Origin: Pomphorhynchus laevis
Lineage: Eukaryota > Acanthocephala > Palaeacanthocephala > Echinorhynchida > Pomphorhynchidae
NCBI GenBank assembly: GCA_012934845.2
Contig: WNNJ02002088.1
Location: 1 to 64,000 of the forward strand
Length of the DNA: 64,000 nt
Direction of reading: 5' to 3'
The translations under genes were made by a program, and so were the position numbers. Positions 11,311 to 21,964 of the stretch are shown piece by piece. Positions within the stretch are counted from its first letter, which is position 1. Every line of letters begins with the position of its first letter. The notes beneath the pieces were generated by a model. That model was not told where the DNA came from and made no database searches. It saw only the letters and a program-made list of their open reading frames with translations.

Positions 11311-12221
11311 ATGCGCGAATGACATCTTCATACATGATCATGCACCCGTCAATCGCATACTTGATATCGCAATTTCTGTCTAACTGTATTTCGTCTATTT
11401 ACAACCGTCTCCCATCTTCATCTCGTATTAAACCCAGTCGAGTCAAAAAAAATGTGGGTCATCCCCTGTCAACTTAGCATATCTCCTCGCCATGTATCTT
11501 TTGTCTCATCGATCATCCACATAATCCACAATCTCACTTTCTTAGGATTCCATTTCGATAATCACTTTTTCCTTAAACCCTTTATCGGCGACAATGTCCG
11601 TTTGTCTAACTTAATTCTTCGTGACATCCGCCGTATCCGCCCACTTATCAACTTTCGTTCTTGTATGTATCTTCTTTCATCGCTTCTCGTCCCTAAAATC
11701 GATTATTGCCTCAGCCTTTTTGCCAATACTCCAAAATCCATCATCCTACTCTTACAACGCATCATCAACTCCACCGTTCGAGTGCTACTACGTCTCTGTT
11801 GCTTTGACCACACATCCACATATCTTGCCCAACTCTTTTGGCCTAACATCCACATCCGCATACAACTCCGCCTCTTCTCGTAACTTTTCGTCTCATCACT
11901 GTCGGCTCCCTATCTTTCATCAACCTCCTATTCTTAAACGACACTCACCCCATCTCTCTATCGCTGCGTTTCCGTCATTCCTTCTTACTCCACGTTCCCA
12001 ATTACTCCAACAACTAGTATCCGATCCTTCCTCGTCGCCGCCCCATAGCCTGAAATCAGCTCCCACTCGACGTCCGCCGCGCTCCCTCCTTTATCGCATT
12101 CAAATAGCTTCTCCGTTCAAACTTTCTCGATACAAGATATAGACTTTTGTTTGTTTTTTATTCGTGGTCATGTAAGAGTGGGCCAGTACTTATTGCCACG
12201 AAAAAATAAATCTTTTTTACA

Positions 12222-12871
12222 GATGACACCGAATATTATTTTTCACTTAACTAACCAATGACGGAACTTTTGCAAAACAGCTTTGAATTTCATCTGTTAT
12301 TGGACAGAAACAGGGCATTCCTGTTTTCCAAATACTTTATTTCACTTTTAGGTATTATTTATTGCTTTCTAAACATATTTTTATACTTTAATTATAACGA
12401 TATTAGTCTCTTAAAACTTTATTTAAATAATTTAATTGTAATTTAATAAATAAATAATATCAAATAATATAAAAATAAACTAGTGTTTATTTATCCTGAT
12501 CCTAAATTCAAAATTCAGTGATTAATTGATCACTGATTGTTTTATAAGTGATTTACAATCAAAGTAATATTTACCATTACATTTGATCCTTCTAATTCAT
12601 TAACTATTTATTAAATAATATGTAATATTAAATAAAATACATTAAATAATGAAATTTTACTAATCACCATGAAATATGTAATAATATTAGTATTCTATAA
12701 ATAATATGTAATATTAAAAAATACATAAAATAATGAAATTTAAAGAATTGACGTAATATGTAATGATATTAGTATTCTTAATAACTATTTAAATAACTTA
12801 GTTGATCAATATTTAAAACAAGGGTAATATACAAGTAAAATTAAACAAAAAAATAGTAAAATATAAATATC
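12222..12871. other. AT-rich spacer, nothing recognised
   Basis: Apart from the ACCAATGACGGAAC repeat at 12253-12313, this is low-complexity AT-rich DNA with repeated AATAATATGTAATATTA phrases. No gene is seen. Confidence 0.5.
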
Positions 12872-13655
12872 ATCAAAATATTATAAAAATAAATTTAATT
12901 TCTTTGGTGTTTCTTGTAATTACTGCACTTATTTCATATAATAAGTGCAGAGGCGGTAGTTTAGGGCGCTTATATATTAGAAATCATGTGTTAGAATTTT
13001 GTCCAAGTTCTAGTTATTTAGACATTACAATGAACTCAAGGTGGTCTTTTGTGAAACACTTTGAAAGCATTTCTGACTTACCGATTTCAGTAAACTCGTT
13101 CCAAATAGCCTTTTTCTTCTTCCGAACCATGCTATTACCGATGATAGAAAAAGGACTGAAAGGGCTGTGGGAAGATCGAACGGAAAACAATTTTCATCAA
13201 ATAGATAGATCCCAATGACGGTTCATCAAACGCATATTAGGGATCTTTAACATGGATTTCATGATAAGTATTGCAGAATACGGATCCTTGTATACAAAAG
13301 AGGATCATGTTGTATATGCTATTTTTGCAATTAATCGTGTTAATCGCTGTGTAATGTTTTCGAATGTCCTAATTTGAAGTTATCGATATCGGAAGTAGAC
13401 AAACTTGTGATATACATTCGACAGTGAACGTTATAAGAATTTTATCAATCTGCAGATTCTCTAGAAATCACCGGCCATCCAGATTTTATCAACATCTGTT
13501 CTAAAAAGCTGGATTATATGTTTTTATGTCTGTAACGTGATTTATACAAATTGTAATTATTGATTTTTTATCCCATAAAGTCGAAAGCGGAATTCAGATT
13601 AATAAAGCTCTTCATTAAAATATTATAAAAATAAATTTAATCTCTTTGATGTTTC
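12872..13655 (+). mobile_element. LINE RT-tail fragment flanked by direct repeats
   Basis: The frame 12904-13218 reads LEFCPSSSYLDITMNSRWSF and then LPMIEKGLKGLWEDR, with RFIKRILGI just after. This is the thumb and connection region common to several LINE clades (..YLG..ls....W; ..Y..E.W; ..FL..ILG.). About 43 bp at 12872-12914 recur at 13613-13655 with only a few differences, as a long direct repeat around the insertion. The clade is not assigned. Confidence 0.55.
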
Positions 13656-13682
13656 TGGGTGGATCGTTATAACGGTCGAAAC
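13655..13682 (+). ncRNA. Hammerhead-like relic, helix II plus GAAAC
   Basis: GATCGTT and AACGGTC pair over seven positions (one G-U) with a 2-nt loop and are followed directly by GAAAC, as in a hammerhead helix II. The preceding 7-mer is CTGGGTG instead of CTGATGA. It is probably a dead classical-order copy. A chance hairpin is possible. Confidence 0.3.
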
Positions 13683-14022
13683 ATGGTAACATAGCAGTTT
13701 GTCTCGATGAACTACAATCTTTATTCTAATACTATATTATTCTAATAATCGTTCCTAAAATTAATGTATAAAAAATCTAAATATCATTAAACCTCAAATA
13801 TAAATAAATAATTTCATGAAAATTCAATATATCGTATTCAATATATGAAATTCATCATTTTTAATGTACATTTATATAAATTTTAATCGTATTGACTTTA
13901 AACTTGTCAATGCTTGTGATATTATGTTCATTCTAATGTAAATAACAGTGACTAGGAAAGATAATACACGAAATCCACAATTTACAAAATATCACACATT
14001 CAATAGACTAATTTTTGCAATG
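13683..14022. other. Spacer and presumed UTP4 3' UTR
   Basis: AT-rich. No gene is recognised. It contains the region downstream of the minus-strand UTP4 stop codon. Confidence 0.4.
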
Positions 14023-15966
14023 TTAATTGTTAAATCTTTTGACCTTGGCACTCATGGGAGCAGCTTTTAGTACAGCATCATCCGAAAGGCAAGCTACATT
14101 GAGTATTTTATCTTTAGATAATTTAGCGGAAACTAGTCGATAAAAAGGATTCGACTTAGCAAACTCATAGTGATCCCTGATCCAGTCTTTCAGCTGTCTA
14201 ACAATATTCTCTTTTCTAATTAGTATAAAGGAAGTTTTCAGACGAACAAGGAATTTACTAAAATCAACATACTGAATGCTGATAATTAAGTCATTCATAT
14301 TTAGCCACTCGGATGGCCACTGAACATTTACAGTCCATTGCGTCCATTCTTTTTTGTTTAAATCAACTTCTACGATAGACATATCAGAGTAAGCGATTAA
14401 ACAAGTTTTCAGTGATTTATCTTTATTACCGAATAGACTCAAACATGTGGCTCTTGGAAAAACGGCGTCTTTACAGGCACGAGGTGATACAGGCTTCCAT
14501 TGTTTGTGCTTAGATGAAACTGTTGTGACAGAACCATCAATATTAATCCACGCTAAAAATTGTGGACTTCGAATTTCAATGGCAACCACGAATTGCTGTA
14601 CAGTATGAACTTTGTCTAAACTCACAATTTCTTTATTAATACTGTATAGTTCAATAGATCGGCTGTTAGATAGTGCTAAACAGGATTCGCCAAATTTAAT
14701 AAGCCGGTAGCACTGCTTTAATTCTGGAAACGGAATATTTACTTTGTCAAATGAAAGTTTTTTTATGTCAATTGAATTTGGATTTCGTTTCCTATTTGAG
14801 CTAAGTGAAGACCAACACAGCGTGACCGTTCCGGCAGAATCACAGTAACCGACGTACAAACCATTATCCGTTTGTAATAAGTCAAAGCAATGAACATCTT
14901 GCTCGTTTAATGTTCTAAACACATATCGTTTCTCCGGAATGAAATCATATAAAAATAGTTCACAACTATTTTTCGCTGATTGCATAAGGAAAAAAAATTT
15001 TTCAAATCGAAGAAAAGAAAAATACGGTTGACAAGTCGATACTCCAAAGCGCTTATCATGTGGCTTAATTTTCATAATATCAGTGCAGCGTAGATTCCCG
15101 TCATTGGAAGCGGCAATTAGCAGGTTCCGTTGTTTGTCTATGCATAGCCCTCTAACATCGTGTGAGTTGAAGGAAATCGAAAGATTTTTATGCAGTGAAT
15201 CTTTGTCAACAATTACTTGTACGATTTTCGAATCGACACCACTGCAATATATATTATTATTCATTGAAGTCATACATAGAATATCTGCAGAGTGAGTAGT
15301 TAGTGAGTATAATCGAGTTGCGGAGTCAGCCTGCCATAGGTACACACGACCCCGGCTGTCGCCGGTGATGAACTGATCACTGTCATCTGAAAACACTTCG
15401 CATATTGCCCAAATGATTGCCTTTGGTTGAACATAAGCGCTTTGTACAATTGCTGATTGATTTATAAACTGTACTGTTCCCTCGGCACCTCCAACCCCTA
15501 CCCAACTATTTTTCTTATTTGCACAAATACAAACTAATCTTTCTTTGTTATCACCGTAAATAATGTGTCGATTTAAAGTCCAACAATCGGCATTGTATTG
15601 TATTAAAGATCCGTTTTCAGTCACTACAAGAATTGTGTTGTCTGAATACTCACAGAAATCCCATGGAGTACCATCTTGTAAATGGCATACTAGCTCCGAA
15701 TTCGGAAACATCGTGTTATAATTAAATAGCGATCCATCAATGCAACTCACAAGCAAACGTCCATCACTGATAAACCGAGAAATGTGAGCACCTGGATTTA
15801 TGGGATATTGAATTAATTTTAAAAAAGCTCCGTCAGTACTCCAGAGTTCAACAGTAAAATCAATCCGGATCAGACATAACAACCTGTCAGATTCATTAAA
15901 GCATATCTGCTTTATCGGACTGCATTTAGCATTATGAATTTTAAAATTACGCATTAGAACTTCCAT
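14023..15966 (-). CDS. UTP4: UTP4/cirhin, WD-repeat protein of the SSU processome
   Basis: UTP4 belongs to the t-UTP/UTPA subcomplex in the nucleolus, which supports pre-rRNA transcription and 18S maturation. One uninterrupted frame of 647 codons (human 686) runs through tandem WD40 blades. Examples are IKQICFNESDRLLCL..FTVELWS (N-terminus), QFITGDSRGRVYLWQADSAT (about residues 195-215, near the best-kept human segment) and LIAYSDMSIVEVDLNKKEWTQW (about 540-560, matching LVIAHSDQQVFEYSIPDKQYTDW). The basic tail APMSAKVKRFNN corresponds to human PPPIKKKKFGT. Met5 (MRNFKIHNAK) aligns best with the human start MGEFKVH, so translation may begin four codons inside. Divergence is high, so the family is assigned from blade order plus tail rather than strong identity. 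No intron is seen. Confidence 0.88.
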   Translation of the reverse strand: MEVLMRNFKIHNAKCSPIKQICFNESDRLLCLIRIDFTVELWSTDGAFLKLIQYPINPGAHISRFISDGRLLVSCIDGSLFNYNTMFPNSELVCHLQDGTPWDFCEYSDNTILVVTENGSLIQYNADCWTLNRHIIYGDNKERLVCICANKKNSWVGVGGAEGTVQFINQSAIVQSAYVQPKAIIWAICEVFSDDSDQFITGDSRGRVYLWQADSATRLYSLTTHSADILCMTSMNNNIYCSGVDSKIVQVIVDKDSLHKNLSISFNSHDVRGLCIDKQRNLLIAASNDGNLRCTDIMKIKPHDKRFGVSTCQPYFSFLRFEKFFFLMQSAKNSCELFLYDFIPEKRYVFRTLNEQDVHCFDLLQTDNGLYVGYCDSAGTVTLCWSSLSSNRKRNPNSIDIKKLSFDKVNIPFPELKQCYRLIKFGESCLALSNSRSIELYSINKEIVSLDKVHTVQQFVVAIEIRSPQFLAWINIDGSVTTVSSKHKQWKPVSPRACKDAVFPRATCLSLFGNKDKSLKTCLIAYSDMSIVEVDLNKKEWTQWTVNVQWPSEWLNMNDLIISIQYVDFSKFLVRLKTSFILIRKENIVRQLKDWIRDHYEFAKSNPFYRLVSAKLSKDKILNVACLSDDAVLKAAPMSAKVKRFNN

Positions 15967-16199
15967 CTTAAAGTTTGAAAATGATAATTGTAAGAATAAA
16001 TTATTATTAATAATCTTATAAATTCGTTGTTAACTCGCAAAAATCAACTCAATGGAAATCAAATTTCCGATAGCTAATTACACAGATTAGATATATATTA
16101 TATATATTAATTATATAATATATAATTATTATAACATACAAGACTATATCCATGCAGCTGTTTTGTCTGCTCACAGTAAAACCAATTTTGTCAACAAAA
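15967..16199. other. UTP4 upstream region, AT-rich
   Basis: About 230 bp of AT-rich DNA with a TATATATTATATATATTA run (about 16090-16120) between the UTP4 start and a LINE. Any promoter must lie here or in the LINE. No specific element can be named. Confidence 0.4.
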
Positions 16200-18140
16200 A
16201 CTTAATCATAGGTTTGTCCAAAGCCTCACTGCTCGATGAGAAAGGCGATATAGTCTTCCGAGTTTGCCGTGATGCAGGGTCCTCACAGTAAGAGAGTGAC
16301 CTCGTTTAGTAGTTCGCTGGCTTTGCTGAATACAGTTGACCGGGAATCCGTCACGCTCGAATAACATATCCCTAAAACAAAATATCAAGACATACTATAC
16401 TAGTACGGACTGAAGGAACTCCTATATTGCGCAAGCGGTCCTTATAAGACAATTTCTTGATGGAATGGCACGATCTCGTCAACCTACGGATCTATGAGAT
16501 CCTGAGGGAAAATGTTGAACAGTAAAGGGCCGATAACCGTACCTTGAGGGACTCCGGCACAAACATGACGTTGTGAAGAAACACTACTGCCTAGCCTCAC
16601 TTGATATGACCAACCCTTCACGAACGAACTAATCCAACGAACTACATGGGGATCGATGCCGTATTTAGCCGAAACTACTAGCAGAGTATCATATGGTACT
16701 CGGTCAAACGCCCAGCTAACATCAATAAAAAATTACATCGACCCCACACCCATCTGCTACTACATCTACCCAATTTTCACGAGCCATAATTAAATTACTG
16801 AGGCATGATCGACCAGTGCGAAATCCATGTTGAGAGGGGTGCAGAAGTTTAAATATATCCATATGAGAAGTTATGTATTTATGCACGAACCTTTCAAGGC
16901 ATTTACATACAACGCTTGTCAGACTTACAGGACGATAATTGGACGGGTCTTCTCTGTTCCCTTTTTTGTATATAGGAGTAATGTGAGATCGATTCCACTA
17001 AATCAGGCACTTCGATTCTAACCGAAGTGCCTGATTATTCAGAGATGATTTAAAGAGTTTATTCCGTTTTCTTAAAAGTCCCACTAACTCATCGTCAAAC
17101 CAAGCAGGCTTGCATTTAGCAAGGTTTTGTAAGGGTTTCAATGGAGGGACGCAGTCTGTGATATATTTGAAGGAAGCTGATAATGTATCCCAATCACTGA
17201 CATGTGTAATGTCGCTATTGTTAAGACCCGTTCTAATTGCGAGCGTACGTAATAAATCAATATCCACTTTGTACCAGTTACGTTTCAGATGTTTAGTTTC
17301 GGCAGGGGATACATTGACAAGAGCACTAGAAGTAAACTTAATGACAAGATGGGCACTAAGACCTATGGGAGGATCATATTGAATTTCATGGACATCTAGT
17401 GGAGATTTACTAAAAACTAAATCTAGCAATTAAGAACTATGTCCCATAAACCTGGTTGCCTGAGTTACGTGTTGTATAAGAGATAGATCATCAACGAGAA
17501 AGTTCCATAATTCCGTATCCAAACGGCATCCACCTTGATGACATTCGAATGGGGTATTCCCTGTTATATTAGGAATATTGAAGTCTTCAAGAAGGATAAA
17601 ATTTGACGACTTTGTGAGATCAGTAAGATACTCAATTAAACTTGGTGTTAAGAGAGATGAGCGTGGAGCACGATAGCATACACAAATGGTCATGGTGATG
17701 TCACCTGATTCTATCATTAAAGAAAGTAACTTTATTCGTCCGACGCAATATGACATGGAGTTCCTTACGATAATTCTGTTAGCGACGTAAAAGGCAACTC
17801 CACCCCCTCTACATTTATCATGTCGGTCTGTTCTAAATAATGAGAAGCCAGGGATGGCAACACAAGCATTACTAATCCCACTGTGTAGCCAAGTTTCAGT
17901 AATTGCAAAAATCGACATATTGCTGTTTGACAAATAACAACTAAACTCGTCAAACTTCGAAACTAAGCTGCGAACGTTAAACATGCAATTTTCAGGGGAT
18001 GTCTACTACTATTCTTTGAAGTCTCATGCAGGACACCATGGAATGAAATTAAGTCATCTAAGACGCTACACCGTGAGTATTTAGGACTAACTTCTCCTAA
18101 CGTACAATTGGACGTCGTCGGACCACCTGAAAATTTCGGA
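16200..18140 (-). mobile_element. CR1-like LINE, copy F, endonuclease plus partial RT
   Basis: A minus-strand LINE with the endonuclease at 17430-17984, a linker at 16998-17429 and the RT and C-terminus at 16206-16980. The middle reads HGFRTGRSCLSNLIMAREN, CAGVPQGTVIGPLLF and finally RGHSLTVRTLHHGKLGRLYR. Part of the RT between the linker and the HGFR block is missing. At the junction (about 16998-17035) there is a short perfect fold-back, CAGGCACTTCG...CGAAGTGCCTG. Several frame breaks occur in the RT. Confidence 0.85.
16998..17984 (-). pseudogene. LINE endonuclease domain and linker
   Basis: 17430-17984 encodes an apurinic-type endonuclease: NVRSLVSKFDEF at the start, AITETWLHSGIS (metal-binding Glu), RTDRHDKCRGGGVAFYV and LLEDFNIPN (normally GDFN). 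The next open frame, 16998-17429, reads LDLVFSKSPLDVHEI and GLSAHLVIKF (normally SDH), then KPAWFDDELVGLLRKRNKLF of the linker. Two catalytic positions look altered, so it is probably inactive. Confidence 0.85.
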
Positions 18141-18245
18141 TACAGAGATCATTATTATATATAATTAATAATATATATTATTAACTATATATTAATTAAC
18201 GTATATATCTCCTTAATAATAAGTAAGATGTTGATTTGTATTAAT

Positions 18246-18284
18246 AAAATAATTCTCTATAAACATGATCCATGTTTATAGAGA
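18246..18284. repeat. Short fold-back hairpin
   Basis: ATTCTCTATAAACATG and CATGTTTATAGAGAAT face each other with a 4-nt spacer. This is one of many such short-spacer inverted duplications in the window. Confidence 0.8.
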
Positions 18285-18289
18285 ATTTA

Positions 18290-18518
18290 TAATTATGTCC
18301 ACGAAGAAGATTTAACACAATTGTCAACCGAACGTGGAAAAGCTGGAATAAGCTACCAAGTCAAGTGGTTTCGGCCTCCAGTATTTTGTCCTTCAAGAGA
18401 AATCTGAAGAATGTACTAACTTTGAACAATCGGATTTTCATTGATATTTTTTAACCCTGTACCCAGCCTGTACGAGCTCTACGCTCTTTTGCTGCTGTTG
18501 TATTTAATAATAATAATT
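18290..18518 (+). mobile_element. CR1-like LINE 3' fragment, same family as 34240-36455
   Basis: Only the last C-terminal codons and the 3' end survive: WNKLPSQVVSASS, then the ACCCAGCCTGTACGAGCTC tail and (AAT)n. It matches 36240-36450 almost base for base over more than 150 bp, which indicates recent activity of this family. Confidence 0.88.
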
Positions 18519-18741
18519 ATATGTGACAATTTATTATTGCTGAACTACTTTTTTTCTTTCTTTTTTTTCTTTTCTTAATATTGTGATCAGACAAAATAAC
18601 TCTTTTATGTGTCAAAGTCTTGTAATAAATAATAATAATAATTTTAATTAATTTGCTTACATGACCTATCAAAATCGATGAACGTAATGCGATCGAACCA
18701 CTCGGATAACCGTCCAACCGGTGTACACGCGCATACATTTG

Positions 18742-18818
18742 ATATTTTTTTAACCCTGTACCCAGCCTGTACGAGCTCTACGCTCTTTTGCTGCTGTTGT
18801 ATTTAATAATAATAATGT
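18742..18818 (+). mobile_element. Second LINE 3' tail of the same family
   Basis: About 75 bp repeat the GTACCCAGCCTGTACGAGC...TGCTGCTGTTG tail and (AAT)n of the preceding fragment. About 220 bp of other sequence separate the two. It is either a separate extreme 5' truncation or a duplication. Confidence 0.85.
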
Positions 18819-18892
18819 TTAATTATATATACCGGAGGTAGCTTATAAATTTAATTTATACTTACTATATATATTGAAAGTATCAATAGGGT

Positions 18893-19015
18893 TATTTAAA
18901 CCACAGCTTGGGATCCCTATTTCTATCGGATTCATAAATATTTCAAACTAGGTAGGTATTTAAAATTTAACCAAAGCTTGGCTAAATTTTATATACCTAC
19001 CTATTTTGAAAACTA
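18893..19015. repeat. ACCACAGCTTGGGATC repeat and hairpin
   Basis: GGTTATTTAAACCACAGC followed by TTGGGATC recurs at 59556-59590 as a dispersed repeat, with ATATACCTAC shared downstream. Inside, CTAGGTAGGTATTTAAAATT pairs with AATTTTATATACCTACC to make a hairpin. Confidence 0.65.
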
Positions 19016-19029
19016 GGGTGAGACAAGAT

Positions 19030-20960
19030 TTGTTTTATTTACGTTTCTGGAGGCACAAGCAATTTCCTCTGGTAGTGCATTGCAAATGTTGATTACACGA
19101 TGGGAACGTCTCATTATTCGAGGATTTTTACCAAAGGGAATTTATAGATTCCTACTGGTAACAATATAATACATAATTCCCCCCTGGAATTATGAATTGT
19201 GGACCTCAGTCCACAATTCATAATAATTGTAATAATCCTGTGTTATCTAAATGATGCAAAATTCTACGGGCAATTAATTTCTCCAGTACTTTGCATATTG
19301 AACTTGTGAGTCTTATAGGTCTATAGTCTGAGCAAGATGACGTATCGATTTCTTGGGAATTGGGACAGTAATTAATGACTTTCACGAATAAGGAATCCAA
19401 GAGTTGGAAATACTGTATGGAAGAGTTTGGTAATAAACGGAGTAAGACATGAAGACATAGGCTTTAGACGGAACGGATAAGTTCGGATCATTTGAGCTAT
19501 GAGGATTAAGATTTTTTAAGTACGCCTCAACTTCACTGGCATATATTTTAGAAGTTGTTGATCGTTGTGAAATATCTCCTAATCTCTAAATAATATCAGT
19601 TTTCACAGAATCATCAATCGGAAGAGAAAAGCCCAAAGCTAAAGATCCAGCAATTTCAAATTATTAGTTAATACACCATTCACTGTATTAATAGAATTGA
19701 TTAGAGAAGGAATATTTCATAAGCCTTCATCGCAATAACTGCTGCGAACTCATTTCGCTTTCTTAGTTTTTAGTCTTGTATATGAGTTTCTTATTGTTTT
19801 ATAACGAGGAATTAGATTCGAATCTGAGCGTGACATGCGCCAAAGGTGATTACGAGTTTTCAACATAAGCTTCAGATCTTTATTAAATCAAACGGGAAGC
19901 TTTTTTTCCGAAATTGCACGTCTTAGAGCGAATGTTTCTGAAATATTCATTAGATAATCCAAAATCTGATTAAGTAGTTACTTATCTTCACCTATCACGT
20001 GAAGTTGATGAAGCTGACTAAAATTTTAAATTTTTTCAGTTCTGACCTTCAACCATTGATGCTTAAATACTTTCTCACAATTACTACAGAAACAAATGCT
20101 AGGCATATACACTAAAGTTAGTACACAATGATCACTGCTACCGATCGGTGGCAGATAACTAACTCTTTCTATGTCAGTAATACGTTTAGTGAATGCTAAA
20201 TCGAGAATGGATCCCGACCTTGATGAACTACATGTAGGTTTGTATATATGCTGAATTAGAAGCAGTCAGCAACTAGGAATTTGGATAAATCCTTTTCATT
20301 CATGCTACCTACAGTAAAGAGAGCTTCTGACTCGTTTGATTTTGGTAGATTGAAATCGCCAACGAGTATATAATGTTTGCTAACGCACAAGAAGCTCAAC
20401 AGTGGCTTTAAAGCATCAAAATTTATTGGAACTGATGGGGACAGATACAGAACGCAAATATTAATACTGACGGACTAACAGCTGGCATAAAAGAGCAAAC
20501 TCTCAAACGATCCATACTCGTCACATTGAGATGATATATTTGATATAATAAAATTGTTGCGAACGTACGCAGCAACTCCACTTCCACGTTTATCCGATGT
20601 TCGATAAGCTCGTAGCAGTCGATAACCTGGAATGTTAATAAGGGTATCTGTAACATGAATATGTAACTACGATTCAGTTATACATAAAAAAATCGTACGA
20701 ATGTGACAAAATATGTTGCTTAAGTTCCACAACCTGAGCTAGCAAACTACGAAAATTTGAATAGCCGATCGACAAATGCCGTGAAACATTACTAACACTA
20801 TATGTTTATTGTTTCCTCTCAAAAATACCTTCGAATGAAACCAGACATCCTAACGGAGGACAAATTTCTCGACTGCTACTGTTTGAAGAAGACACTATCG
20901 GGAGATCCACAATCTGACCACATTGTAAAAATTCGTTGTTAGTTTTGCTCATAGATGCTT
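19030..20960 (-). mobile_element. LINE copy H, endonuclease present, RT mostly deleted
   Basis: Minus-strand reading from 20960 down gives an endonuclease region (PGYRLLRAYRTSDKRGSGVA and VRNN near 20560-20640). An RT start follows at 19218-19400 (CSDYRPIRLTSSICKVLEK), then a jump to a C-terminal block (MRRSHRVINICNALPEEI, 19040-19130). Most of the RT palm is therefore absent. A short fold-back (GAATTGTGGACctcagtCCACAATTC) marks the deletion junction near 19190-19225. CR1/Jockey-like; the exact clade is unclear. Confidence 0.75.
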
Positions 20961-20989
20961 CATCGGAACGTATCAAATATTGACATACA

Positions 20990-21125
20990 ATATTCTATAA
21001 GAATATTGTAAACTCCTCCGTTCCCATCTTCTCGACACGTGATTTATATTTCTGTTTTTTGATTTTTTTGGTCATGTAAGCTTGCACAGGCACACATTTG
21101 CCACGTAAAAATAAATCCTTTTTAA
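20990..21125 (+). mobile_element. L2/CR1-like LINE 3' stub
   Basis: This carries only the 3' end of the family seen at 8835-12215: TCTTCTCGACACG, then GGTCATGTAAGCTTG, GCCACGTAAAAATAAATCC. The adjoining sequence is unrelated, so it is an extremely short 5' truncation. Confidence 0.75.
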
Positions 21126-21214
21126 TGAGTAAACGATTTTATATAATTTTCAATACTTTTATATAATTTTATAATATAAGCAACTATTTTTTTTGTTCTA
21201 TGTTAAATAGAACA

Positions 21215-21955
21215 AAAATAGCAAGCATATCGGGATTTAACTTAATCAGAGCTAATCGTTTTTACAAGGACGTCGTGATGGCGGTGTTGCTATTTACTTG
21301 ACAGAATTTGCTACAATTTTAAAGATAGAATGATACTCTTGTGATGATATAAATTTATAATGTTTAATTGTAGTGGCGATGCTACGATGATTCAAATATG
21401 CATTAGGTGTCTTTTACAGGTCACAAAACTCGACCTATTTCGATGATAGAATTAGGACACTATTGTCGGTTCCATGCAGATTAAGCTGCCCACATGTTCT
21501 TGTTGGTAACTTTAATATACCGAATATACGTTCTGAAATCATAGGGATGCCTGATAACTTTACATGTAATGCTAGGAATGTCGACTCATTTTTTGGAGAT
21601 TTTTGACCCAATAACTACTTTTGTTTCAGCACGTGTGTTGTGATACTAGGTTAAGTAGACTGAGTTCTTCTATGTTGGACTTAATATTTTTGAAAAGGGA
21701 AACCCAAGTTCGTGGTCTTAAGTATATTCCTCCTTTAGGGTCTAGTGATAATGAGGTATTCACATTATTGATTCCTTCATGATCCGAAGTTATTTCGAAC
21801 GATATTGAACCGATAGTTAGTAAGCGACTATATCTTGTTGATACTTCTAGACTGTTGTGGTTCGCAAATACTGCTGATTTTTCATTAAGTTGTCATTCTA
21901 CTGTTGACGATTTTGGGACCTCACAAAAGAAAAAAAATTATTCATCGCAGGTGAA
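21215..21955 (+). pseudogene. LINE endonuclease-domain fragment
   Basis: Scattered frames read RRDGGVAIYLTEFATILK, LGVFYRSQNS and HVLVGNFNIPNI, as in CR1-group endonucleases (GGV.IY; YR.P; GDFN). Several stops and frameshifts are present. It stops where an unrelated retroelement fragment begins (about 21960). Confidence 0.7.
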
Positions 21956-21964
21956 TTCGCACCA

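Larger units (their letters stand above)
8835..12215 (+). mobile_element. L2/CR1-like LINE, copy D, long but heavily decayed
   Basis: This is the most complete copy of the family at 2738-4870, but badly mutated. The 5' part (about 8960-9650) still reads like an endonuclease domain (LTESWLFDSDDF; a SDHLLVTLDL-like end near 9600). A linker similar to copy A follows (about 9840-9960), then RT pieces (LLKSICSSISPFLTTLF near 10230). The C-terminal block is LGFHFDNHFFLKPFIGD with KIDYCLSLFANTPKS (11520-11880) and SFLVAAP-like tails near 12030. It ends with the family tail, GCCACGAAAAAATAAATC, near 12200. Two large fold-back segments interrupt the RT part. Diverged ACCAATGACGG repeats lie near both ends. 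Confidence 0.8.

Noticed and set aside
15083-15295. 70-codon plus-strand frame
   Set aside because: Antisense shadow of the UTP4 coding sequence.
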